From the NCBI GenBank assembly GCA_903938935.1, contig CAJAFD010000374.1, forward strand, positions 1 to 9,986: DNA of 9,986 bases, in the 5' to 3' direction. Made by a program: the position numbers and the translations under genes. Origin of the DNA: an uncultured Opitutia bacterium (GTDB lineage: Bacteria > Verrucomicrobiota > Verrucomicrobiia > Opitutales > Opitutaceae). Shown piece after piece: positions 1 through 6,702 of the stretch. Position 1 is the first letter of the stretch. Every line of letters begins with the position of its first letter. A model generated the notes under the pieces. The model was not told the origin of the DNA. It worked only from the letters and a program-made list of their open reading frames with translations, and did no database searches.

Positions 1-470
1 CACAGCGTGAACGGCGTCATGCGGGCTGGCGCGATCTGCGGGCGAAAGGCGAACGAGATATAAAGGTTACCGTTGGCGGGACTGTGCCACGGGCGACCAA
101 GGCGGCCGCGTGCTTTGGTCTGACGACATGCGACGATGGCAAACGGCGCGGGGCGGCCGGCGGCGAGTTGGCGCGCGGCTTCGTCGTTGGTGCTGTCGAT
201 TTCGTCGAGAACCGTGAGAGAAAAACCGCGCGGCCGGATTTTTAATTGGGTCTCGACGAGCGCGGCGTGCGGCTGGGGCGGCGGCGCGAGGAGGCGATAG
301 CCTTGCGAGCGTTGCGATTCGAGTTCGAAGCCGGCGGCGCGCAATTTCTCAAAATATTGCCACACGGCGACGCGACTGACGCCGAGTTTTTTCGCGAGAT
401 CACCGCCGGAGACCCAGCCCGTCGGGTGCGCGAGCAAGGCGCGGATGACGGTGTGTTCGGGGGTCGGCAT
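1..470 (-). CDS. birA: Biotin--[acetyl-CoA-carboxylase] ligase / biotin operon repressor BirA, N-terminal part (3' end beyond window)
   Basis: The first 156 residues read as a bifunctional BirA, which activates biotin as biotinyl-AMP, attaches it to the carboxyl-carrier subunit of acetyl-CoA carboxylase, and represses biotin genes through its N-terminal domain. Residues about 5-60 form a winged helix-turn-helix (GDLAKKLGVSRVAVWQYF at about 23-40, ending in QGYRLL). The catalytic domain begins near residue 85 with the substrate-loop motif IDSTN (91-95), followed by QTKARGRLGRPWHSP (117-131) and the strand NGNLYISF. The biotinyl-AMP loop is normally GRGRxGR; here its first glycine is alanine (A120). 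The ATG at 470 gives a normal-length repressor domain; no Shine-Dalgarno precedes it. It diverges from the gene at 537, leaving 66 bases for both promoters. The helix-turn-helix shows it is the regulator-type, not the short ligase-only form. Confidence 0.93.
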   Translation of the reverse strand, partial: MPTPEHTVIRALLAHPTGWVSGGDLAKKLGVSRVAVWQYFEKLRAAGFELESQRSQGYRLLAPPPQPHAALVETQLKIRPRGFSLTVLDEIDSTNDEAARQLAAGRPAPFAIVACRQTKARGRLGRPWHSPANGNLYISFAFRPQIAPARMTPFTL

Positions 471-524
471 GAAGCGGCGGCGTGGTGTTAAGAGAGAAGG
501 TTGAAAAGGCGGCGGCCGGGGCGC

Positions 525-530
525 AAGGTG
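525..530 (+). promoter_or_regulatory. Ribosome binding site that sets the start of the 537 gene
   Basis: AAGGTG lies six bases before the ATG at 537. It is the only convincing Shine-Dalgarno-like sequence at a start in this window. It favours the ATG at 537 over the in-frame TTG at 501, whose 12 extra residues would be arginine/lysine-rich and unlike a conserved N-terminus. Confidence 0.55.
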
Positions 531-536
531 GCACGC

Positions 537-839
537 ATGACTTTTGCAGAATTTAATCAGTCGATCGCGGGTGATCCCGCGCAGCCGCCGGCTGGGTTGA
601 GAGGAGCGGCGGTGGCGTTGTGGCACGATGCGCGCGGGGATTGGGACGCGGCGCACGATGCGGCGCAGGCCGATAAAAGCAAAGCCGGCTCGTGGGTGCA
701 CGCGTACCTGCACCGCAAAGAAGGCGACGCGGCCAACGCCGGTTATTGGTACGCGCTCGCGGGTCGACGGATGCCGGCCGACGGCGTCACGTTGGCGGCG
801 GAGTGGGAACAGATCGCGCGGGCCCTGGTGAGCGCGTGA
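537..839 (+). CDS. Small conserved hypothetical protein, 100 residues
   Basis: A 100-residue soluble, helical protein beginning MTFAEFNQSIAG. Its conserved core is ALWHDARGDWDAAH (27-40) followed by GSWVHAYLHRKEGD (51-64) and AGYWYALAGR (68-77). This pattern of two aromatic-rich helix pairs recalls a single TPR- or Sel1-like unit. From memory, similar short proteins with the WVHAYLHRKEGD signature occur in many Gram-negative bacteria, but I know of no assigned function. It has no signal peptide or membrane segment. The gene diverges from birA and converges on the exported hypothetical at 876-1523, with 36 bases between the two stops. Its coding strand is G-rich, unlike the larger genes here whose coding strands are C-rich. 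The start at 537 rests on the AAGGTG at 525-530; the alternative is the TTG at 501. Confidence 0.82.
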   Translation: MTFAEFNQSIAGDPAQPPAGLRGAAVALWHDARGDWDAAHDAAQADKSKAGSWVHAYLHRKEGDAANAGYWYALAGRRMPADGVTLAAEWEQIARALVSA

Positions 840-875
840 TGGGCGCGGTGGGGCGAAGCAAAAAGGCAAACGCGT

Positions 876-1523
876 TTAACGTTTTTTCTGCCAGCCGTAA
901 TCGTCGGTGCGCATCGTCGTGGCTTGGACGTCGCGCTTGATGTAAGCGCCGGCGGCTTTGTCGCGGGCGCTGACCATGTCGGCGGCGTCGTTGAGTTCGC
1001 CGATGGTTTTGAGTCGTTCGTCTTCGGCGTATTGGGCGAGGGCGCGTTGTTCTTGCGTCTGGCCAAAGAGCGGGATCGTGAAACGGTTGAGCGCGCGGCT
1101 GGCTTCGGTGCCGTATTTCTTCATGGCGATGGCGGCCATGCCGGCCTGCGTGTTGATGTCGCGCTCGCGGAAGACCGGAGGTTTGGCCTCGCGCACGACG
1201 TAATCGGGCAGGCGAATGATGCCGTTTTTCGGTTTATCAATCTCGCGCATGTCGGGCTGTTCTTCGACGGGCTTGGGCGGCGGCGCAGGTTTTGGGGGAT
1301 TGTATTTGGGCATCGCGGCGGCGAGGGAAGCGGCGACGTCGGATGAAATGGCGCGATCGCGTTTGCGGACGGGCTGAGTCGGCGTGATGGACGACGTGGT
1401 GAGCGGCGTCGGCGCGGCGGTTTCGGCGGGAGCGGTATTTGTCTGCGCTGTGCCGACGGCGGGCAGGGTGGCCAAGCTGAGGACGACGAGGAGGCGGCGG
1501 GCGAGAGCGGGTCGACGTTTCAT
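876..1523 (-). CDS. Probably exported, proline-rich hypothetical protein
   Basis: A 215-residue protein of unknown function. Residues 1-26 look like a Sec signal peptide: MKRRPALARR, a hydrophobic stretch LLVVLSLATLPAV, then GTA before Q27 as a signal peptidase I site. Residues 27-60 are rich in T, A and P. A proline-rich segment PKYNPPKPAPPPKPVEEQP spans 72-90. The likely globular part is 101-215, with LPDYVVREAKPPVFRERD (105-122), a possible amphipathic helical stretch (about 126-200) and a basic C-terminus WQKKR. There is no lipobox cysteine, so it should be periplasmic or surface rather than a lipoprotein. The reading frame stays open upstream to 1616, but the ATG at 1523 is chosen because it places the signal peptide at the N-terminus. 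The LPDYVVRE segment resembles one I remember from Opitutaceae proteins; no function can be inferred. Confidence 0.75.
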   Translation of the reverse strand: MKRRPALARRLLVVLSLATLPAVGTAQTNTAPAETAAPTPLTTSSITPTQPVRKRDRAISSDVAASLAAAMPKYNPPKPAPPPKPVEEQPDMREIDKPKNGIIRLPDYVVREAKPPVFRERDINTQAGMAAIAMKKYGTEASRALNRFTIPLFGQTQEQRALAQYAEDERLKTIGELNDAADMVSARDKAAGAYIKRDVQATTMRTDDYGWQKKR

Positions 1524-1700
1524 GGCGAGAATGGAAAAGGAAAAAGGGCGACGGTTCCGACGAGGCTGAACAAATCTAGCGTGGAGTGAAAGCGGCGGGA
1601 GATCAAGTGCCCGCACGGCATTCTGGGCGTGGGTAGTTCACCTACTAGCATCGGAGAGTCGTGGTTGCGTTGCCGTAACAACCTCTATCCTTGCGAAGGT

Positions 1701-2975
1701 TTAACCGCGAATTTGCCCCGTGCCTTCGACGAGAAATTTGTACGTGCAAAGTTCGCGCAGGCCCATCGGGCCGCGGGCGTGGAGGCGATCGGTGCTGATG
1801 CCGATCTCGGCGCCGTAGCCAAATTCAAAACCATCGGTGAAGCGCGTACTCGCGTTCCAATAAACCGTCGCGCTGTCCACGGTGGCGAGGAAATGACGCG
1901 CGGCGGTTTCGTCGGCGGTGATGATCGCGTCGCTGTGTTGAGAACTGTCGCGGTTGATCGTCGCGATGGCGGTGTCGAGAGAATCGACGACGCGGACGGC
2001 GATGACGTAATCGAGAAACTCCGCCGTGTAATCGGCGGGCGTCGCGGGCGCCGTGGCGATCTGCGCGCGGGCGAGAATCGCGCCGCTGGCGGCGTCGCAG
2101 CGGAGCTGGACCTTGTGCGCGAGGAGCGCGCGGGCGACGGCGGGGAGAAAGGTTTCCGCGACGCGGGCGTGGACGAGGAGTTGTTCGGCGGCGTTGCAGG
2201 CGCTGGGGCGGGAGGCTTTGGCGTTGACGGTGATCGCCTCGGCCATGGCGAGGTCGGCGGCGGCATCGACGTAAATGAAGCACACGCCTTGGAAATGTTT
2301 GATGACAGGGATCGTGGAATTTTCCGCGACGAAGCGGATGAGGCTCTCGCCGCCACGGGGAATCAGGCAATGCACGAGCGTGTCGAGCTTGAGGAGCACG
2401 TTGAGTGCCGCGCGGTCGGTCGTGGGGATGAGTTGAACGGCGTCGGCGGGAACGCGCGCGGCGGTGAGCGCGGAGGTGATGAGCGCGGCGAGGGCGGTGT
2501 TGGTGTGGAAACACTCTTTGCCGCCGCGGAGGATGGCGGCGTTGCCGGATTTCAGGCAGAGGACGGCGCAGTCGATGGTGACGTTGGGGCGCGCCTCGTA
2601 GATGATGCCGATGACGCCGATGGGCACGCGCACTTTGCGGATGTGCAGGCCGTTGGGGCGCGTGGTTTCTTCCAAAAGATCGCCGACGGGATCGGGCAGC
2701 GCAATGACGGCGCGGACGGAGGCGGCGAGTTGCGTGAGGCGGGCGGGTGTGAGCGTGAGGCGGTCGCGGGCGGCGGCGGTGAGAGCGGCGGCTTCGGTTG
2801 AGGCGAGGTCTTGGGCGTTGGCGGCGAGGAGCGCAGGGTGAGCGCCGTCGATGAGCGCGGCGAGTTGGGCGAGGGCGGCGTTTTTCGCGCTGGTGGGCGT
2901 GGTCGCAAGCACGAGCGACGCGGCGCGGGCGCGTTGGGCGAGGGCGGTGACGAGGCTCGTGAGATCGGCGGACAT
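1701..2975 (-). CDS. proA: Gamma-glutamyl phosphate reductase (glutamate-5-semialdehyde dehydrogenase)
   Basis: ProA reduces L-glutamyl-5-phosphate with NADPH to glutamate-5-semialdehyde, the second step of proline synthesis, in the cytoplasm. The 424-residue product has the usual family length. Visible landmarks (numbered from 2975) are VPIGVIGIIYEARPNVT (117-133), LKSGNAAILRGGKE (141-154), LIPRGGE (204-210), HFQGVCFIYVD (227-237), the active-site segment RPSACNAAEQLLVH with catalytic Cys260, SQHSDAI (345-351) and the C-terminal block DGFEFGYGAEIGISTDRLHARGP (381-403). Three in-frame starts exist: GTG at 3014, ATG at 2996 and ATG at 2975. The last gives a normal ProA N-terminus, but the choice is not certain and no clear Shine-Dalgarno decides it. 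Its usual partner proB (glutamate 5-kinase) is not adjacent; the neighbouring genes are unrelated, so it is probably transcribed alone. Confidence 0.97.
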   Translation of the reverse strand: MSADLTSLVTALAQRARAASLVLATTPTSAKNAALAQLAALIDGAHPALLAANAQDLASTEAAALTAAARDRLTLTPARLTQLAASVRAVIALPDPVGDLLEETTRPNGLHIRKVRVPIGVIGIIYEARPNVTIDCAVLCLKSGNAAILRGGKECFHTNTALAALITSALTAARVPADAVQLIPTTDRAALNVLLKLDTLVHCLIPRGGESLIRFVAENSTIPVIKHFQGVCFIYVDAAADLAMAEAITVNAKASRPSACNAAEQLLVHARVAETFLPAVARALLAHKVQLRCDAASGAILARAQIATAPATPADYTAEFLDYVIAVRVVDSLDTAIATINRDSSQHSDAIITADETAARHFLATVDSATVYWNASTRFTDGFEFGYGAEIGISTDRLHARGPMGLRELCTYKFLVEGTGQIRG

Positions 2976-3038
2976 TCTTGTCACGAACTTGCCCATCTCG
3001 CCCGCGGAAGACACGGAAAAACTTATCGCAAAACGGAC

Positions 3039-3056
3039 CGAGTCCTAGGCGACTCG
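3039..3056 (-). terminator. Possible weak intrinsic terminator or leader hairpin behind the amidohydrolase gene
   Basis: A perfect 6-bp inverted repeat (CGAGTC / GACTCG) encloses a 6-base loop, 47 bases after the stop of the amidohydrolase gene. On the minus strand the hairpin is followed by GTCCGTTTTGCG, only a short and displaced T run, so it is weak as a terminator. It also lies just upstream of proA and could instead be part of that leader. Confidence 0.3.
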
Positions 3057-3103
3057 ATTTAGACTTTGGGTGTGTCCCAGCTCACATCGAAGTCGTAGAT
3101 TTT

Positions 3104-4741
3104 TTAATCTACTTTCGGAGTCACTGAGGGCGCTGGTGCGGCGGGCGCGTAGGCGGGGTTACGAATGATGCGGCCGGCGCGCAGGTCGTGGTAGCCGGTT
3201 TCGTCGAAGGTCACGCGGCCGTTTACGATCACGTAGGGGATGCCGACGGGATATTGGTGCGGGCGCTCAAATGTGCTTTGCGCGGCGACGGTCGCGGGGT
3301 CGAACAAAGCGAGATCGGCGTAGCAACCGACCTCTAGGCGGCCGCGATCGGTGAGGCCCAGGCGACGCGCGGGTTGGCCGGTCATTTTGTAAAGGGCTTG
3401 GGTGAGGGTGAGGGTTTTGCGTTCGCGCACATATTCGCCGAGGACGCGCGGGAACGTGCCGTATGCGCGCGGGTGCGGGTGGTCTTTGCCGGGTTGGCTG
3501 AGGCGACCGTCGGAGGCGATCATCGTCTGCGGGTGGCGCATGATGCGTTCGACGTCCTCTTCGGCGAGGACGTGGTAGATGCAGGAGGCGCCGCCGTGGA
3601 GTTCGCCTTGGATGACGAGGTCGACGCCGGTGGCGACATTGGGCGGGCGGTCTTCGGCGAGGGCCCAGTCGTGCATGGTTTTACCATCGAGCGAGGGTTT
3701 CCAAGAGAAGCGGCTAAACTGGATCCGGCTGAGGTCACCGCCGCCGCGGTCGTTGAGGAGGTTGAAGGCGATTTCTTTTTCGATCTGGGCGCGTTGGGCG
3801 GGATCTTTGAGACGTTGGGCGAAACGGCCGGAGAGGCCGGCGGTGTCGCCGGCGACGGCCCAAGAAGGGATGAGGACGCGCAGGCTCGTGGACGTGGCGG
3901 TGTACGGGTATTGGTCGATCATGACGTCGAGGCCGCGGGCGCGGGCGGCGTCGACGAGGGCGAGGCTTTTTTCGCTGGCGCCCCACATCTGTTTTCCGAC
4001 GGCTTTGTGGTGCGTGAGGATGACGGGGATGCGGGCGGTTTCGCCGATTTTAATCGCTTCGGTGACGCCGTCGATGAGGCCGAGGCCCTCGGCGCGGAGG
4101 TGCGACGTGTAGATGCCGCCGTGGCGGGCGGCGACTTGGGCGAGGGCGACGATTTCCTCGAAAGTTGAAAATGTACCGGGAAGATAAATGAGGCCGGTGG
4201 AAAGGCCGAAGGCGCCGTCGGTCATGCCGGTGGCGACGAGAGCTTGCATGGCGGCCAGTTCGTCGGCGGTGGGAGCGCGGTTTTCCATGCCCATGACTTG
4301 GGCGCGGACGGAGTTGTGGCCGATTAGGTAGGCGGCGTTGGGGCCGAAGCCTTGGGTTTCGAGTTTGGTGGTGAGGGCTTTGAGGTCGACGGGGCCACCG
4401 CCGTCGGGATTGCCGACGACGAGAGTGACGCCTTGGCGAAGGGCGCTCTGGGCGGCGCGATCTTCGGGGAGGGGCTCGATGTGGGCGTGGAGGTCGATGA
4501 AGCCGGGGCTGACGATGAGGCCGGCGGCGTCGATGGTGCGCTGGGCGGGGCCGGTGAGGTGTGGGGCGAGGGCTACGATGCGGTCGCCGGTGATGCCGAT
4601 GTCGGCGGCGACGAGCGGCGTGTCGGCGGAAGCACCGCTGAAGACGCGGCCGTTTTTAATGAGGAGGTCGAAATCGGCGCGAGCGGTGAAGGCCGAAACG
4701 AGCAGGGCGACGGTGGCGAAAAGAGCGGCGGGCGTTTTCAT
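3104..4741 (-). CDS. Exported N-acyl-D-amino-acid deacylase (D-aminoacylase) family amidohydrolase
   Basis: Members of this amidohydrolase family remove the N-acyl group from N-acyl-D-amino acids using metal in a TIM barrel. The 545-residue protein has a signal peptide (MKTPAALFATVALLVSAFTARA, cleavage after A-R-A at 22), so it should act in the periplasm, perhaps on D-amino-acid products of wall turnover or diet. Landmarks: DLLIKNGRVFSG (25-36, small beta domain), PGFIDLHAHIEP with the metal pair His85/His87, SHLRAEG with His214, ILTHHKAVG with His244/245, ASDG with Asp411, and KMTGQPARRLGL (452-463) before the C-terminal beta domain. The family's zinc-binding cysteine, normally in a GNCG motif, appears replaced: the sequence reads VVGNPDGGGP (108-117). 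The substrate may therefore differ from classical D-aminoacylase. The ATG at 4741 is fixed by the signal peptide; no Shine-Dalgarno is seen. Confidence 0.88.
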   Translation of the reverse strand: MKTPAALFATVALLVSAFTARADFDLLIKNGRVFSGASADTPLVAADIGITGDRIVALAPHLTGPAQRTIDAAGLIVSPGFIDLHAHIEPLPEDRAAQSALRQGVTLVVGNPDGGGPVDLKALTTKLETQGFGPNAAYLIGHNSVRAQVMGMENRAPTADELAAMQALVATGMTDGAFGLSTGLIYLPGTFSTFEEIVALAQVAARHGGIYTSHLRAEGLGLIDGVTEAIKIGETARIPVILTHHKAVGKQMWGASEKSLALVDAARARGLDVMIDQYPYTATSTSLRVLIPSWAVAGDTAGLSGRFAQRLKDPAQRAQIEKEIAFNLLNDRGGGDLSRIQFSRFSWKPSLDGKTMHDWALAEDRPPNVATGVDLVIQGELHGGASCIYHVLAEEDVERIMRHPQTMIASDGRLSQPGKDHPHPRAYGTFPRVLGEYVRERKTLTLTQALYKMTGQPARRLGLTDRGRLEVGCYADLALFDPATVAAQSTFERPHQYPVGIPYVIVNGRVTFDETGYHDLRAGRIIRNPAYAPAAPAPSVTPKVD

Positions 4742-4856
4742 GGGGTGGGCTTTGATAGGGCAAAAAAATGGGGGTGTTTGCTCATGTTGTGTCAGTGTCG
4801 CTCTGTTAAAGTAGCGAAATACAGCTACGCTTTTCCTTTACGCTTAGAGTGTTCAT

Positions 4857-4893
4857 AAAAACGCCGCGCTTCCGAATCGGAAAAACGCGGCGT
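4857..4893 (-). terminator. Intrinsic terminator of the PfkB kinase gene
   Basis: Read on the minus strand, ACGCCGCG (4893-4886) pairs with CGCGGCGT (4868-4861). Inside, TTCCG and CGGAA form a second stem around a 3-base loop, and TTTTATG follows directly (4860 downward). The GC-rich two-part stem, the T run and the position 20 bases past the kinase stop make this the clearest terminator in the window. It separates the kinase from the amidohydrolase gene. Confidence 0.8.
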
Positions 4894-4912
4894 GGATCAA
4901 AGCGTTAGGTTT

Positions 4913-5914
4913 TTATTTTGTCGCGAGGGCGGCGGCGCGGGCGCGGACGGCGGGCCAGTGGGATTCGGGGATGGCGGGGCCGATGTGTTGGACGCATTCC
5001 GCGCCGAGCACGGAGCCGAGGGCACCTGCGGCGGCGAGGTTCCAGCCGCGAAGGTAACCATATAGGAAGCCGGCGGCCCAGGAATCGCCGGCACCGGTCG
5101 TGTCGAGGGCTTGGGCCACGCGGACGGGCTCGATGCGGTGGAGCTCGGAGCCGCGGGCAATCCACGCGCCGTCTTTGCCCATTTTCACGGCGGCGATACC
5201 TCCGTGGCTGGCGAGGCGGCGGGCGAGTTCGTCGTAGGCGGGGGTCTTGGTTTCGTAGAGGGCGTGGATCTCGTCTTCGTTGGCGAACACGACGTGGACG
5301 CCGGTGTCGATCTGGCGTTTGATCCAGTCGCGGGCGACGTTGACGACTTCGAAGGAGGCGAGGTCGATGCTAATCGTGCAACCGGCGGCACGGGCGGAAT
5401 CGACGACGGCGGTCGCGAGGGCGGGGTTAAACATCAGGTAGCCTTCGATGTGGGCGTGGCGGCTATCGGCGAAATCGGCGGGGCTGATTTCTTCGGGCGC
5501 GAGGGTCATCGCGGCGCCGAGGCAGGTGCGCATGGTGCGCTGGCTGTCGGGGGTGATGAGGGAGAGGCAGCGGGCGTTGGGGAGCGGGGCGCGTTTGAAA
5601 CGGGAGCCTTCGACGCCGTGGTCGAGCATGTTTTGGTGGTAGGCGTCGGCGGTTTCGTCGGAGCCGATCTTGCCGAGGTAGCGGGTGCGCAGGCCGAGGC
5701 GGGCGGCGGCGACGGTGGTGTTGGCGGCGGAGCCGCCGGGGGCGCGGACGGGGCTGGCGTGAAGTTGGGTGACGAGGCGGTGCATCTCGTCGGCGTCGAC
5801 GAGGACCATGCCGCCTTTTTCGCCGCGGACGTGTTGGGCGAGAAAGTCGTCGGAGACGCGGGCGAGCAGATCCATGATGGGGTTGCCGGCGCCGATGAGA
5901 TCGTAGGAGTGCAT
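4913..5914 (-). CDS. PfkB-family carbohydrate kinase, adenosine-kinase-like
   Basis: A 333-residue ribokinase/PfkB-fold kinase that transfers phosphate from ATP to a hydroxymethyl group of a sugar or nucleoside. The N-terminus YDLIGAGNPIMDLLARV (4-20) supplies the first strand and substrate aspartate. PfkB signature 1 is APGGSAANTTVAAARLG (58-74). The NxxE magnesium motif is N212-E215 (NEDE). PfkB signature 2 is DTTGAGDSWAAGFLYG (271-286), with Asp277 as the expected catalytic base. The segment GEKGGMVLVD (31-40) and CLGAAMTLAPEEI (131-143) resemble the adenosine-kinase branch more than ribokinase or fructokinase, so salvage of adenosine to AMP is the first guess; another sugar or nucleoside substrate cannot be excluded. 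It lies 59 bases downstream of the DUF6941-like gene and may be cotranscribed with it. A clear terminator follows. Confidence 0.92.
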   Translation of the reverse strand: MHSYDLIGAGNPIMDLLARVSDDFLAQHVRGEKGGMVLVDADEMHRLVTQLHASPVRAPGGSAANTTVAAARLGLRTRYLGKIGSDETADAYHQNMLDHGVEGSRFKRAPLPNARCLSLITPDSQRTMRTCLGAAMTLAPEEISPADFADSRHAHIEGYLMFNPALATAVVDSARAAGCTISIDLASFEVVNVARDWIKRQIDTGVHVVFANEDEIHALYETKTPAYDELARRLASHGGIAAVKMGKDGAWIARGSELHRIEPVRVAQALDTTGAGDSWAAGFLYGYLRGWNLAAAGALGSVLGAECVQHIGPAIPESHWPAVRARAAALATK

Positions 5915-5973
5915 TTTTATTAGGAAGAGGTTTTAAGCGGTTAGGTTTAAGAAGGGTAAAAAGGGAGACTAAC

Positions 5974-6357
5974 TCAGGCGGAGACGATGAGGTTGGTGGC
6001 CAAAATGGGCTCGTCGTCGATTTCGATGATCAAGGAGTAATCGCCGGGTTGAGGGAAAGTGAGGTTGCGGATCTCGTTGATCAGATTGATGCGGTCGAGG
6101 GGGCTGTTGGCTTCGAAGGGGCGCTCGATGAGGGGTTGGACTTGGGTGGAATCGAGGCCCATGGAGATGCGCATCTTGTGCTGGCCGGGGGAGCAATCGG
6201 TGAGCGTCATGAACCACACCATGAACGGGTGGGTGACGGGAAAGTGGTGGGCCTTGATGTTGGAGAAGACGCCCAAAATGGTGTGTTTGCCGGAGCCGGG
6301 GTCGAGGTGGACGCCGTCGCAGGTGAGCCAACATAGCAGCTGGGGCTTGGATTGCAT
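5974..6357 (-). CDS. DUF6941-like protein of unknown function
   Basis: A 127-residue soluble protein starting MQSKPQLLCWLTCDGVHLDP. The opening pattern (a short strand, then CDGV, a D-P-G-S-G-K turn, and HTILGVFSNI at 25-34), the central HFPVTHPFMVWFMTLTD (38-54) and the ending PGDYSLIIEIDDEPILATNLIVSA (104-127) look like an all-beta domain. They match what I remember of the DUF6941 family, whose function is unknown. There is no signal peptide or membrane helix. The frame is open upstream to 6516, but that extension is a low-complexity P/A/R stretch, so the ATG at 6357 is preferred. The gene diverges from the small membrane-protein gene at 6438 and is followed by the PfkB kinase. The family assignment is by recall only. 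Confidence 0.72.
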   Translation of the reverse strand: MQSKPQLLCWLTCDGVHLDPGSGKHTILGVFSNIKAHHFPVTHPFMVWFMTLTDCSPGQHKMRISMGLDSTQVQPLIERPFEANSPLDRINLINEIRNLTFPQPGDYSLIIEIDDEPILATNLIVSA

Positions 6358-6437
6358 GGGCCGGAGTTGGGCGGCGGGGGCGGGACGGGGCAAATCATTT
6401 TGCTGGCGGCGGCGGGCGGGGCGGGCGAGTAACAGGC

Positions 6438-6644
6438 ATGGTGTTTGCGCTGCAAAAAGTCTCGCCGACGGTGGTGGAGTCGCTGGCCGATTATCCGCCG
6501 TGGTTGGTGGTGGCATGCGCGACGATCGTGGCGGCGGGGTTGATCTGGCTTTTGGTCAAGGCGCTCAAGTGGGCGCTTTGGGTGCTTTTGATCATGGTTT
6601 TGGTGGCGGGCGCGGCTACGGCGGTAAAGTTATGGCTAGGATAA
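6438..6644 (+). CDS. Small two-helix membrane protein, 68 residues
   Basis: After a 20-residue polar N-terminus (MVFALQKVSPTVVESLADYP) come two hydrophobic helices, about 22-40 (WLVVACATIVAAGLIWLLV) and 44-64, separated by the short basic turn KALK (41-44). By the positive-inside rule the turn is cytoplasmic and both ends face the periplasm. I do not recognise the family. The clean two-helix pattern, the ATG start and the fit in the 345-base gap between the DUF6941-like gene and pyrG make it likely to be real. There is no strong Shine-Dalgarno (the upstream sequence reads gggcgagtaacaggc). The stop is 58 bases before pyrG, so cotranscription with pyrG is possible. Confidence 0.68.
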   Translation: MVFALQKVSPTVVESLADYPPWLVVACATIVAAGLIWLLVKALKWALWVLLIMVLVAGAATAVKLWLG

Positions 6645-6702
6645 TGCGCGGCGGGAGAGCTTTTGCTTGCGCGCAGCGGAGGCGGGCGTTTAACCCTCGC
6701 CG

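Noticed and set aside
840..890. Possible bidirectional terminator between the convergent genes at 839 and 876
   Set aside because: There is a short palindrome (AAACGCGTTT at 868-877) and a T6 run (882-887), but the stem is too small and the run lies inside the end of the minus-strand gene.
1524..1700. 177-base gap behind proA as a place for a small RNA or tRNA
   Set aside because: I found only 4-5 bp hairpins (for example GGTTG/CAACC near 1662-1685), no tRNA-like arms and no T-rich terminator; nothing can be supported.
1629..2801. 390-residue open frame on the plus strand across proA
   Set aside because: Antisense to proA, glycine/aspartate/arginine-rich low complexity, no domain; a shadow of strong codon bias.
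3374..4168. 264-residue plus-strand frame over the amidohydrolase gene
   Set aside because: Antisense shadow with no recognisable motif; the minus strand carries all the metal-ligand motifs.
5111..5923. 270-residue plus-strand frame over the PfkB gene
   Set aside because: Glycine/valine/alanine-rich shadow of a kinase whose two PfkB signatures are both on the minus strand.
6645..6702. dif-like XerCD site at the skew switch
   Set aside because: The 58 bases are GC-rich and contain no AT-rich core flanked by the typical recombinase arms.
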